From positions 786,470 through 850,469 of the forward strand of contig CM055756.1 in the NCBI GenBank assembly GCA_029465975.1: a DNA stretch of 64,000 nucleotides. The letters run 5' to 3'. The translations under genes were made by a program, and so were the position numbers. The stretch's first letter is position 1. Every line of letters starts with the position of its first letter. Of this stretch, positions 50,128 through 62,600 are shown piece by piece. Below the pieces are notes generated by a model. The model made no database searches. It had not been told where the DNA came from and saw only the letters and a list, made by a program, of their open reading frames with translations. This stretch comes from Dallia pectoralis (taxonomy: Eukaryota; Chordata; Actinopteri; Esociformes; Umbridae).

Positions 50128-51557
50128 GTCCACCATGCCTCAGTTTGTCCACCATCCATACTGGAGCAATACTGGAGCCATCCTAATGTATTGTTTTAAA
50201 GAAATACTAACGCCAATGGAAGTAGGGCTGTTGGCTCTTGTTGGTCATTCTAAAAATGAATGGTGTAAAAAAGCGGCAGACTGAGAAACAAGGAAGGAGG
50301 ACAGCGGTCATCGTAAGGTTGTCTTTGATACAACGTTGGTTCTCGTCTTTCTCTGTTCTATCTGTAAATGTGTGGATTTCGGTTTGGCTCCCTTTCGCCT
50401 CTTCAAACCCTCTCTAAGCCACTGTGCCACCGCAGCTAACGTCTTTAGCACACATCAATATTAGCTCATGATTATTTTGGGGGACTGAGGGATCATATGC
50501 CCTCTGCAGATTACAGAGCATAACATTAAATAATGTCTGTGGAATCTGAGGCATCTGAACCAAACCACTAATGATTATTTAGTATTTGCCACAAGCAAGC
50601 AAAGAAGATTTCAGCCAGGCATTCCGCCGGCATCTACGTTTGGGTGTGTTGAGACGGGGGTCCTGACTACCTTGTAAACCTGAGCCAGGAATAACGCAGA
50701 GAGAGTAAGAGAGGGGCAGCTGAGGATGGTGTCTGATATAAAACAGGTGTGTTTGGCCCGCAGGAAACAGTCAAAATGTACTGGGATTTGGCTTTCAACC
50801 CTGGGTGAGTTAGCTGAGGAAATTGTGTGTATGACGGCGTGCTCGGGTCTATTTCATGAAGACACAGGGATGTTTTTTCATTTCGTCGTTCCATGATCAC
50901 TAAAGATACCCAGGAGGGATTGTCCTGGCAAAGCAAACGTATGAGCCTTAGTTTCCTAATCACTGCAGCACAACCGTGATTTGTCATTTCACTTTTTTTG
51001 GATGTAGTGTATTATACACTGGTGCTTGAGGTAAGGAGTTACTGTATACTCCACTGTCTGTCCTTTGGCCTGAGAAAGTGAGTGTTTCTATCTGCTTTTC
51101 TATTGAACAGTCATTTGCTTGGTCTGGGATTACATCATTACAATTCCAATATATTACTTTAGGACTGGTCAGATTAGTTAATACCTTTATTGTCCACAGG
51201 GGTACATGTTTTCTGTAGCATAGTGAAAATATTACACAAATACTGACAATAAATATATAAAGTACAATTCACTTAAGTAAAGTAAATCACTTCACTGAAT
51301 ATATCTGTGCAGGCTACATTTAGTCTGTCGGCCAACCGTATGGTCCTACTGGAGGACATTTGAACAGACTCAATGCCACGTGAACAAAAGAACCCTCTGC
51401 TCTGTTTTTTTTTCTACCCATATGTAACACTTAATGTTGCCTGAGACGGTAGTTTCAAACACTCATTAACCGGGAGAAAAATGTGTGCTTTTGTCATTCT
51501 CTCATATATGTGTTCTGTATGGTTTTACCCCGCCTTGGTCAATATCAAGTCAAACCT
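50128..51557. other. unassigned non-coding DNA
   Basis: Short chance frames only. No gene is recognised. Confidence 0.5.
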
Positions 51558-51925
51558 TGTCACGTTTTGCCATATAGGCAGAGATACGACCAGAAGCAGA
51601 GTTCCGGTATATATGGCTTTATTTGGGTTCCTGATGTAGGAAGACCTAAGACAATGACTGACCACAAGCAGGAAGACAGAACAACGGAAAACCAGCAGGC
51701 AGGATAGATGATATTTAGGAGACAACTGTAACAAATAAGAAAACCAACACTTACTACACAACACCAAATAATACAAGGGGCAGAACATTAACAGACACAA
51801 GGCAAAAGATGTGAACAGAACGACAAACCCTATCATAAGACACAACTAAACAAGATATCTGTAACAATGCTCCCAATGGGGACTTGAACGGAAAACTACT
51901 GGGACAGAATCCACAAACAGTGACA
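51558..51925 (-). mobile_element. possible reverse-oriented LTR
   Basis: The plus strand starts TGTCACGTTTTGCC and reaches GTGACA at 51920-51925. On the minus strand the 3' end has an AATAAAGCC polyadenylation motif, then CTCTGCTTCTGGTCG and CGTGACA, the same plan as the plus-strand LTRs nearby. The flanking five bases do not match, so the borders are uncertain. Confidence 0.4.
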
Positions 51926-51991
51926 CACAAGGACAGGACCAGAGATAGACAGAACAAGACAGAACATTGATTTTGGTGACCGTATGGTTAC

Positions 51992-52391
51992 TGTAACAAT
52001 TCCTGGCTCACTGAGAACATCTAGTGGGCTAGGAGGGCGTTGCAGTTCTCTTACACTTATATAAGTTTGAGGTCACTTGAATCTGATGTGGGTGATTAGA
52101 GTGGGTACAGTAAGTTTAGATTTGGTGATTATGTTTTGTATATAAGTCACTGGGTCTTGAAGCCCAGTGTTGGATGTTGTTTCTACAGCACGTTGTTGTA
52201 TTGGGTGAGTGTTACAATATATTGCTGTTTGTTTTTTATTAGAAAGTTGCAGTTATGTGCATGTTCATTTCATTCTTATAGTGTCGAGTTTTGGTCACCG
52301 TTTACGTTTTTATTTTATTTCAATAAACCTTTTAAACAGAATAACATGCTCTGCGCCTGGCTTCCTCTGCACTACACCTTATAGCGTGACA
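51992..52391 (+). mobile_element. solo LTR
   Basis: It begins TGTAACAATTCC and ends CTTATAGCGTGACA. It contains TTATATAAG near 52060 and an AATAAACC polyadenylation signal at about 52322, then CTCTGCGCCTGGCTTCC. The flanks are GTTAC (51987-51991) and GTTAT (52392-52396), a 5-bp duplication with one mismatch. The first 200 bp match the fragment at 4485-4700. No internal genes are attached. Confidence 0.72.
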
Positions 52392-52861
52392 GTTATATTT
52401 CATGTATATTACCGTTCATGTAAATATATTCTAACTGTTTAGCTCAAGCACAAGCAGGAGAAACGAACAGTAAATATCTGTTCAATGAACGGTAATGGTG
52501 CAGACAAAAGTGGGTCTCTTGGCTTTCTCTTCCGCCTTCAATTAATACTTTTATGCAATTTGAACAGACTGACCGGAGATATTAGCATAAATCAAAATTA
52601 CAGGGAGGTTCATAGGTTTCTGCTGAAACAAATTAGTTTTATTAAAAAACAATTGTGTGCCACCTTTGAGTCTACGCCTCTGAAGGGGAGATATGATTCA
52701 TACAATACAATATCTGCCGACGCTGACACAACAACAAATGTAAATAAAGTGTACACATTCCAGAGATATTGATAGGGGAAAGATAGGCCCATGTAGTTAT
52801 GTTAATAATTAAAATCGTTTTTTCATTGCTTCCTTTATAGGCCTATCTTGCTGCTGTTAAT
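52392..52861. other. unassigned non-coding DNA
   Basis: A frame at 52485-52772 has no recognised motif. Nothing else is seen. Confidence 0.45.
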
Positions 52862-53202
52862 TGTCACCTGTGTGGTGAGGTTTGTGTTCTACACGGTGCT
52901 TTTAGGAGTGAGCACTTCCTGTTCCGAGTTATCTAATGCTCACAGCTGGGTGAATTAGCTATTAGTTGGATTATTTAAGTTTCAAGGGAGTGTCACCACT
53001 TGGTCGCTTATTGTTTCGATGTCGCACGTTTTATGCGAGTCTCTTCAGTATTTTGTATGTATCACTGTTTTGATGTTCGTCATAAGTCACCCTGCTAAGG
53101 TTGTGACACTCTGTAACTGGCGGTATTTGCACTACACCCTGCTAAGGTTGTGACACTCTGCAACTGGCGGTATTTGCACTACACCCTGCTAAGGTTGTGA
53201 CA
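52862..53202 (+). mobile_element. LTR-like segment ending in a tandem repeat
   Basis: It begins TGTCACCTGTGTGGTGAGG, like the 6279 LTR (TGTCACAAGTGTGGTGAG), and has GAGCACTTCCTGTTCC and a TTATTTAAG TATA-like motif. Its 3' end, GCACTACACCCTGCTAAGG then TTGTGACA, fits the LTR end at 52391. It is present in a 47-bp tandem series, so three GTGACA ends exist (53108, 53155 and 53202). No 5-bp duplication was found. Confidence 0.6.
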
Positions 53203-53236
53203 CTCTGCAAATGGCAGTATTTGCACTACATTTGTG
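53089..53236. repeat. 47-bp tandem repeat, 3 copies
   Basis: The unit begins CCTGCTAAGGTTGTGACACT and continues CTGTAACTGGCGGTATTTGC plus ACTACAC. The period is 47 (starts at 53091, 53138 and 53185), with the last copy incomplete and more diverged. Confidence 0.92.
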
Positions 53237-53289
53237 CATGTGTGTATGTGTGTACATCCCACATCAATACATAACAGCCTTTGGGTATG

Positions 53290-53958
53290 GCCCATTCCAT
53301 AACACCCCCTCCACCATGTTCCACTGGCAGCCATACAGACCCACACCATAACACCCCTTCCACCATGTTCCACTGGCAGCCATACAGACCCACACCATAA
53401 CACCCCCTCCACTATGTTCCACTGGCAGCCATACAGACCCACACCATAACACCCCCTCCACCATGTTCCACTGGCAGCCATACAGACCCACACCATAACA
53501 CCCCCTCCACTATGTTCCACTGGCAGCCATACAGACCCACACCATAACACCCCCTCCACCATGTTCCACTGTCAGCCATACAGACCCACACCATAACACC
53601 CCCTCCACCATGTTCCACTGGCAGCCATACAGGCCCACACCATAACACCTCCTACACCATGTTCCACTGGCAGCCATACAGACCCACACCATAACACCCC
53701 CTCCACCATGTTCCACTGGCAGCCATACAGGCCCACACCATAACACCCCCTCCACCATGTTCCACTGGCAGCCATACAGACCCACACCATAACACCCCCT
53801 CCACCATGTTCCACTGGCAGCCATACAGACCCACACCATAACACCCCCTCCACCATGTTCCACTGGCAGCCATACAGACCCACACCATAACACCCCCTCC
53901 ACCATGTTCCACTGGCAGCCATACAGACCCACACCATAACACCCCCTCCACCATGATC
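53290..53958 (-). repeat. 49-bp minisatellite derived from Tc1 transposase, about 13 copies
   Basis: On the minus strand each unit reads as VEHGGGGVMVWVCMAASGT. This matches the Tc1-like transposase stretch that usually reads KHGGGxxMVWGCFxASGTG, next to the catalytic region. As 49 is not a multiple of three, the same peptide appears in all three frames in turn, giving several overlapping open frames of 75-140 residues. Copies differ by few substitutions (for example GCAGCC or TCAGCC, GACCC or GCCC). It is an amplified fragment, not a gene. Confidence 0.85.
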
Positions 53959-56900
53959 CACATTAATGTGTTATCCTTTGAATCATTGGCATTTCTTTTA
54001 GGTCTCTACACTTTTCTCTTTCCATCAGACTTGGTACATGTTGATCTTTGTCTCATCCGTATGTTGAAAAACTCCCCGTTGATGGGTGAAATGGGTTGAG
54101 CGGGGGCATTTTAGGAAGATCCAAGAGAGGACCCCGGCGCTGAAAGGTGGCCAGTCCACTGTGTAATGTCAACCATTATTAGCTGAATAATTATTAAATG
54201 CATATGTTATGTCCAGAGTCTTTAAAAGTCCAGATGGACAGGGACAATCTGATGCGGGGAAAACAGAGTGGAAGCTAATATTGTCAGGTATTCTAAGCTA
54301 CTTGGCCTGAAACACAACCAGGAGGGCTTTAGGAAGGGTCAGTTGCAGGGCCTTATGACTTGGTAGATCCCACAGTGTGGTCCACTGGCTCGTGTCCTCC
54401 ATAGTGTGAACGAAGAGAGGAAAGGAAAGGTTAGACACAGTAATAAAGCAGCGTAAAATCTTTGGACTGAGACAGGGGGTTCAGTGAATCTGTGGCCCTA
54501 AACGAGATGCATTAGGAGAGATATTTGGACACATTTATGACATTATACACTTTAGCCTTAGACACATGTCCTTTTTTGTCATGGGCAATCTGTTTGTGTT
54601 GTTTTGCGTGGGTATGTATCTCCTCAGATTATTCAATAGTCATTCGTTTTAGTCATGCTGTTTGTTGTATTATATCTGATATGTTCCTAAGAAAATGGGA
54701 GTTTTCATGCAAGAGGCCCTGGGGCTTACATACAGTACACCCATAAATATCCTCTGTCTATCTGGCCAAGGTAAGATCTGGCAGACCACTCTCTGTACTT
54801 ACTTTAGATAGAGGATACCGGCTCTCTAAATTCTAGATAACTTTTTTTTCTTATACATGGTTTCTGAGGAAAATGAAGAAAATTCCCACAGGCTGTAGAA
54901 TGGCTTGCAGTTAATGAAAAAGTATTCAGGAGTCAGGAGAACAGTACAGTATATAGCCGTAACATCATTGATGTAGAAACATATTCCATACTCTTTTTGT
55001 TTTGCATGAGAGTTCTGTGTTCCGATTTGCCCAGAATATTGAGAAACCAGCTGTCACTACTTGGGTGGTGCTGGAGGACCCAGTGCCGGGAAGGTCCAGC
55101 CATGCACTCCATGGGCCGGACCCAGAACCCCTCTGGGGGCCTCTGCTCTTTCCTAGTTGGAGGGGCATAAAGGTCCTCCTGCCCCTCTAACAAACCCATA
55201 GCCCCCCCCAAAAAAATAATTATTCGGGAGGCTTCCTGGGCCTGCTGGATCCATTTTAAAAGGTGCTTATTATCTGTTCAAAATAACTTTATTCAAAATA
55301 AAGCAAATAACTGAACTGTAAATATACATAGACTGAGAATGAAATAAAAACGTACTTACAGGCTTACTAAATAACAAAAACAGCTACATGAACACATAAC
55401 ACTCACCTACACAGAAGACCGACATCTAACAATGAAGCACCAACCAGGAACCAGAGGGCCGAACATTTATACACGTACTAACTACAGAATTTGGGACGAG
55501 GTGTGAATGTTTACAAGACAATTGACAAGAACAGGGGATGCGTTCATTATGGTGAAACCGGGAAACACAGAGTGAAAACATACCAGCACCACTGGGGTCA
55601 ATTCTATCTAAATGTTATGTCTATGTGGCTTTTCTGGAGATAATAGCAAGCAAGGCATCAATGTCTTTTTTGTGAACAGTGAAACATTTGTTATTTGTTT
55701 GTTTATTATATGTTTATTATTTTGCATTTACACCATTTTTCCAGTATGATAAATTTATTTCCATGTATTCCTCTTCCATTTGGAATGAGTTTGGGAAACT
55801 TCTCAAAGAGCCAGCTGTATTTTTTATCGCTTACATGTCCAGAGATACCCATTTCAATGTAACAACCAGACTTATCTTGGTCTAGCCAGAAATAAACTCA
55901 AATTAGTTTTATCATTCATTAGAGAAAACAATGCACTATAATGCACATTGTCACAACGTCATGGCGTTAGGTTCTACAGTAACTCACTGCCATCACATGT
56001 TATTGTATGAGTAGTTACCCATAACAATATATATAAGACTACAAACAGTAACATCACTGCAATATCATTATTAGCAATCCACATAGGCAGGGAGCGAGGT
56101 ATGCAGCGTGGATTCCTTCACAGAGGAAACCAAACAGGTGGTGGCAAGGTGGTGGGGGATTTGCACCTGGATGTTAGTGCAACTATTAGCATATCAGAGT
56201 GAGAGAGTACACATACAATTAAATACACAGGTATATAACCAATATCGTAGAAGGAACATTCCAATGTCAGCTGATGCATCGCTGGCCAATAACTACTCAT
56301 GTTTCCTGGTTGATCTGGAAATGGAAATTAAACCCAGAACTAAAATATTGCTTTATTTGTCACCGTCGGATGCTTGATTAAGTTCTGGATCCATGTATAT
56401 TAAGAACTGAGATCAGAACCGTGACAAAGACCTCCACCCTGGTCTAGGGCACACATCTCTCTACTTCCAAAGAATCAAAGGATGTTAACTCCTGAAATTG
56501 CAGGATTTGCCAAAGGTGCTCAAACCAATGTTGGTCCTCATCACACACAATCCGTTGTTTCATGCCAGGTTTACAGGACCATTGATGTAACAACCAACAC
56601 AACATGTGACAACAAGACACATTCAAGTGTGCATTTGCTGAGGTATTTACTCAAAGTAAGTCCTCTGTATTGAACCTTAACCAACATTTGCACATCTTTG
56701 CGTCTGTCTCTGTAGGGTATATAGTGTACAGATTGCCTAATCAGGTATGTGTCTCTGTCTTTGAAGTGTTACCTTGAACTCTCAAAAGGGAGTATTGTCT
56801 TAAGAGGCACTGGTTTTGTCACAAATTACACCCTATTCCCTATGGAGTGCAATGCTTTTGACTAGAGCTTCACTTTTGCATTTTCTCAAGCAGTGCACTA

Positions 56901-58852
56901 TAAAGGGACTAGGCTTCCATTGAGCACATACACAGCGTGTTTGTCAAGCTGTAAAGTGAATGAGGCAACCCAGGTAAAACTCTCCTCAGGTAAAGAATCT
57001 ATTGCTTCAGGGGACGACAGATCTAGAGTTCAAGTCTCACCCAAGATTTGAACTTGATGACCCTTAAACCACAGACTTAAATCTGGACCAATAAATGTAG
57101 CCTATACTTGCTATTAGTAATACTATGTAGAGTTCTTAAATAAATATGCTATTATCACCAATATGATTTGAGTTAAAATACTTTATCAGGGCTTGACTGA
57201 GCATGACTGAATGGAATCTATCGAAAACATCTTTGACGTGGCACTCCAGGCAGACTCGAGCAAACGCACACAGGATTTCATATTTTATCTGTGTGTTTGG
57301 AGCTTCCATCATGACGTTGCCTGTATTCCCAGCTAGGAAGTGTGCCCTGCAGTGTGTCATTCTGATGGTATCCAGTCTGTGTACTGAGCTGTTGGTTAGG
57401 AAATGTTTATAACATGTCTGAGTCTGAATGGGAGACCATCTGAATTGTAGTGAGTCTGATCCCCTTACCTGGAAACACATTAATGAGTCATAGATAGGTA
57501 TGTGTGTGAGGACTTCTGTGAGGACACAGTGTGTGTAGACACCTTCACTTTTTTAAAGATACAATCTTAAAATAATAAACCAACTATTTAAATACAGATG
57601 TTAATGTTTAGGGTTCTCTTTGTTTTATATTACATTTTGTATGAAAATATGAAATCATTAAGTGTGACAAATTTCTGATAATAGAGAAAATATCCCATCT
57701 TTGCACGGCAAACTTGTTTCATAGTTTAATCACGTTTCCGTAATCGCTATATTATTTAAGTTCCTTTCCCAGTGTGTGTTGTCGGTCCTTGTTAGGCGAG
57801 CGCCTATGTTTCGATTTGCTTCTGTCTTGTCCTGTTTAGTGTTTATTTTGTTATAGATTACATTTATATTAATATATGTCCTTCGATCGCCTTGCATTTG
57901 TGTCCGACTCCCCATTTCATTACAAAAAATCTGAAAATACCTTTTTACAAAACTGTATGCATGCAGATACTTCTTTATTATGTCCTGGAATACAACACAA
58001 ATACTCAATTATTTTACCTGGAATGTAGTACTTCATAAGAGACGCATCATCCATTAGTTTACATTAACCTCTTATGGATCACGGCAAAAATCTGAATTTC
58101 CTCCTAAATGACATACATCCCAAATACTAGCTCATAGAAATGCATGTAGCCCCTCTGCCTGAACCAGTCTCATTTGAAGACACTTTAAAGTTTGTGGAAA
58201 TGCTAAATAAATGTTGGAAAAGAAAACACAGTAGAGCTGTCAAAAGAAAACACAAAGGAAAAACATAGTTTTATTTTTTATTTTACCATCATGTTTGAAT
58301 GGCAAAGGCAAAATGACACTTCTAATATGGGGACACTTCTAAGAAGGTCCATAGATGGCAACAAAGTGTTGCTATAGTTTTAGGCCATTTGCATGAATAT
58401 CCAGCAAGAAATTGCCAAATGAATTAGAGGACACCGAGATTGTCTCCAAATCCACCCAAAAGTGGTAACTTTGGATAAATGATTATTTGTCAATACAATG
58501 TAAATACAATAAAAGCTAAGTAAGCAGCCAACACTGATCTAATAAATACAAACAACACAAAGTTGAGTAATAACTATTTACACATAACTGTATGTTATGA
58601 CAATTTATGTGAGGTACCAATGTGACTGTGTGTCTGTGTATGTATGTGTCTGTCTGTATGTGTGTGCGAATGTATGTCTGTGTATGAGCTAGTATCAACC
58701 AGAAAAGTACTTTTCTTAAGCTTTGGACATCATACAAGTTACAGAGAAGAAATAAAGACACTTACTTAGCTTGTTCTACTTCTACCACAGCTAGCAGGTG
58801 ACGTGACAATGAATGATGAGTGGGCAGAGATACTAGGCATTAGGAGTTCTGT
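53959..58852. other. unassigned non-coding DNA
   Basis: No gene is supported over 4.9 kb. About 55260-55440 looks like the A-rich, polyadenylation-containing part of a reverse LTR (CAAAATAACTTTATTCAAAA), but no termini are clear. The frames at 56108-56377 and 57136-57480 have no recognised motif. A variable GTAT/GTCT repeat lies at 58619-58685. Confidence 0.45.
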
Positions 58853-59110
58853 CACGCATAGAGGTGTAATGGAGGATGACCCAGATTCTAGGAATGCAGA
58901 AACACAGGCTCGTTTAATGTCAGGCAAGCCACCTAAATAATATATGTCCAAATGTTCTCCACACAGGGAAAAGACACACTTCACAATCAACAGAACAGCG
59001 ACACAACGCTTTAAATGTACCACTGTCTATAAATTGACAGTGCAAACACCCTCCTGCTACAAGTAACATCAAACAATACCACACAAGGACATGACCCAAC
59101 ACAGGAAGCC
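58853..59110 (-). mobile_element. possible reverse-oriented LTR fragment
   Basis: The plus strand begins TGTCACGCATAGAGGTG and continues GATTCTAGGAATGCAGAAAC, which on the minus strand resembles the 3' end of the LTR group in this window (CTGCATTCC then GTGACA). CCTATATAGAAG near 59108 would be a TATA-like box on the minus strand. The other end is not identified. Confidence 0.4.
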
Positions 59111-59285
59111 TATATAGAAGACTAATGGGGAGATGACCACCAGGTGTGTGCAACAGACAAGACAGACAATGTGACTAATGAGGGGGGCGGTGGCCGCTAA
59201 TAAGCTGGGGACAACGAACGCTAAAGCCTGCCCCCAGATGGCGGTAGAGCTGTTCCGGAGGGAGTTTTCACAAGTTCAAGGAATA

Positions 59286-59602
59286 ATTAGGGCTGGGATA
59301 GTTAACGCGTTAATCCGCGCAGTTAATTTGAAATGTTTAACGCGTTAAGATAATTCAACGCACTTAACGCAGCACTTTATACGTTTCGGTTTAAACACAT
59401 CCTGTTGTGGCGGCTGGCTGGTGTGAGGAGCCAAGTCACCCTGGAATAATGGAAAAAGACAACCGTGAAGTTTTAGGAGGAAAGTTTACATTTGGAAAGG
59501 TATAGCAATTTGGAAAAAACGTTTACAGTGACATGTACAATTGGCAAAGCAATTTGCAAATACAATAAAAGCAATTCATCTTTAGTTTATCATATAACAG
59601 CA
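59286..59602 (+). mobile_element. hAT-like transposon 5' end with damaged BED finger
   Basis: The segment starts near AGGGCTGGGATAGTTAACGC and has repeated TTAACGCGTTAA palindromes (59319 and 59339), like the left end of a common fish hAT-type element. A start codon at 59449 opens MEKDNREVLGGKFTFGKV and stops. Homology continues in the next frame from 59492: VTCTIGKAICKYNKSNSS then LVYHITAKHP. This has the spacing of a BED-type zinc finger (C-x2-C, then H and H), but the second Cys is Gly (TGC to GGC). The usual transposase does not follow. The 45-bp array begins instead. The right end of the element is not visible. Confidence 0.6.
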
Positions 59603-62600
59603 AAACACCCAGGCATTATTGACGTTACTAGTGAGGCTACAGGACAGAAACATCCGGTCATTATTGACGTTACTAGTGAGGCTACAGGACAGAAACACCC
59701 GGTCATTATTGACGTTACTAGTGAGGCTACAGGACAGAAACATCCGGTCATTATTGACGTTATTAGTGAGACTACAGGACAGAAACACCCGGTCATTATT
59801 GACGTTACTAGTGAGGCTACAGGACAGAAAAACCCGGTCATTATTGACGTTACTAGTGAGGCTACAGGACAGAAAAACCCGGTCATTATTGACGTTACTA
59901 GTGAGGCTACAGGACAGAAACACCCGGTCATTATTGACGTTACTAGTGAGGCTACAGGACAGAAACACTCGGGCATTATTGACGTTACTAGTGAGGTTAC
60001 AGGACAGAAACACCCGGTCATTATTGACGTTATTAGTGAGGCTACAGGACAGAAACACCCGGTCATTATTGACGTTACTAGTGAGGCTACAGGTCAGAAA
60101 CACCTGGTCATTATTGACGTTACTAGTGAGGCTACAGGACAGAAACACCCGGTCATTATTGACGTTACTAGTGAGGCTACAGGTCAGAAACACCTGGTCA
60201 TTATTGACGTTACTAGTGAGGCTACAGGACAGAAACACCCGGTCATTATTGACGTTACTAGTGAGTCTACAGGTCAGAAACACCCGGTCATTATTGACGT
60301 TACTAGTGAGGCAATACAGAAACACCCGGTCATTATTGACGTTACTAGTGAGGCTACAGGACAGAAATATCCGGTCATTATTGACGTTACTAGTGAGGCT
60401 ACAGGACAGAAACATCCGGTCATTATTGACGTTACTAGTGAGGCAATACAGAAACACCCGGTCATTATTGACGTTACTAGTGAGGCTACAGGACAGAAAC
60501 ACCCGGTCATTATTGACGTTACTAGTGAGGCTACAGGTCAGAAACACCTGGTCATTATTGACGTTACTAGTGAGGCTACAGGACAGAAACATCCGGTCAT
60601 TATAGACGTTACTAGTGAGGCTACAGGACAGAAACACCCGGTCATTATTGACGTTACTAGTGAGACTACAGGACAGAAACACCCGGTCATTATTGACGTT
60701 ACTAGTGAGGCTACAGGACATAAACACCCGGTCATTATTGACGTTACTAGTGAGGCTACAGGACAGAAAAACCCGGTCATTATTGACGTTACTAGTGAGG
60801 CTACAGGACAGAAAAACCCGGTCATTATTGACGTTACTAGTGAGGCTACAGGACAGAAACACCCGGTCATTATTGACGTTACTAGTGAGGCTACAGGACA
60901 GAAACACTCGGGCATTATTGACGTTACTAGTGAGGCTACAGGACAGAAACACCCGGTCATTATTGACGTTACTAGTGAGTCTACAGGTCAGAAACACCCG
61001 GTCATTATTGACGTTACTAGTGAGGCAATACAGAAACACCCGGTCATTATTGACGTTACTAGTGAGGCTACAGGACAGAAATATCCGGTCATTATTGACG
61101 TTACTAGTGAGGCTACAGGACAGAAACATCCGGTCATTATTGACGTTACTAGTGAGGCTACAGGACAAAAACATCCGGTCATTATTGACGTTACTAGTGA
61201 GGCAATACAGAAACACCCGGTCATTATTGACGTTACTAGTGAGGCTACAGGACAGAAACACCCGGTCATTATTGACGTTACTAGTGAGGCTACAGGTCAG
61301 AAACACCTGGTCATTATTGACGTTACTAGTGAGGCTACAGGACAGAAACATCCGGTCATTATAGACGTTACTAGTGAGGCTACAGGACAGAAACACCCGG
61401 TCATTATTGACGTTACTAGTGAGACTACAGGACAGAAACACCCGGTCATTATTGACGTTACTAGTGAGGCTACAGGACAGAAACACCCGGTCATTATTGA
61501 TGTTACTAGTGAGGCTACAGGACAGAAACATCCGGTCATTATTGACGTTATTAGTGAGGCTACAGGACAGAAACACCCGGTCATTATTGACGTTACTAGT
61601 GAGGCTACAGGACAGAAACACCCGGTCATTATTGACGTTACTAGTGAGGCTACAGGACAGAAACACCCGGTCATTATTGATGTTACTAGTGAGGCTACAG
61701 GTCAGAAACACCCGGTCATTATTGACGTTACTAGTGAGGCTACAGGACAGAAACATCCGGTCATTATTGACGTTACTAGTGAGGCTACAGGACAGAAACA
61801 TCCGGTCATTATTGACGTTATTAGTGAGGCAATACAGAAACATCCGGTCATTATTGACGTTACTAGTGAGGCTACAGGACAGAAACATCCGGTCATTATT
61901 GACGTTACTAGTGAGGCTACAGGACAGAAACACCCGGTCATTATTGACGTTACTAGTGAGGCTACAGGACAGAAACACCCGGTCATTATTGACGTTAGTG
62001 AGGCTACAGGACAGAAACACTCGGTCATTATTGACGTTATTAGTGAGGCTACAGGACAGAAACACCTGGTCATTATTGACGTTACTAGTGAGGCTACAGG
62101 ACAGAAACACCCGGTCATTATTGACGTTACTAGTGAGGCTACAGGACAGAAACACCCGGTCATTATTGATGTTATTAGTGAGGCTACAGGTCAGAAACAC
62201 CTGGTCATTATTGACGTTACTAGTGAGGCTACAGGACAGAAACACCCGGTCATTATTGACGTTACTAGTGAGGCTACAGGTCAGAAACACCTGGTCATTA
62301 TTGACGTTACTAGTGAGGCTACAGGACAGAAACATCCGGTCATTATTGACGTTACTAGTGAGGCTACAGGACAGAAACATCCGGTCATTATTGACGTTAT
62401 TAGTGAGGCAATACAGAAACATCCGGTCATTATTGACGTTACTAGTGAGGCTACAGGACAGAAACATCCGGTCATTATTGACGTTACTAGTGAGGCTACA
62501 GGACAGAAACACCCGGTCATTATTGACGTTACTAGTGAGGCTACAGGACAGAAACACCCGGTCATTATTGACGTTACTAGTGAGGCTACAGGACAGAAAC

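Noticed and set aside
57029..57056. GAGTTCAAGTCTCACC, a tRNA B-box-like word that might mark a SINE
   Set aside because: No convincing A box at the right distance, no cloverleaf and no tail were found.
57136..57480. 114-codon minus-strand frame as a host exon
   Set aside because: No family motif was recognised, and the overlapping plus-strand frame is equally open. I cannot support it.
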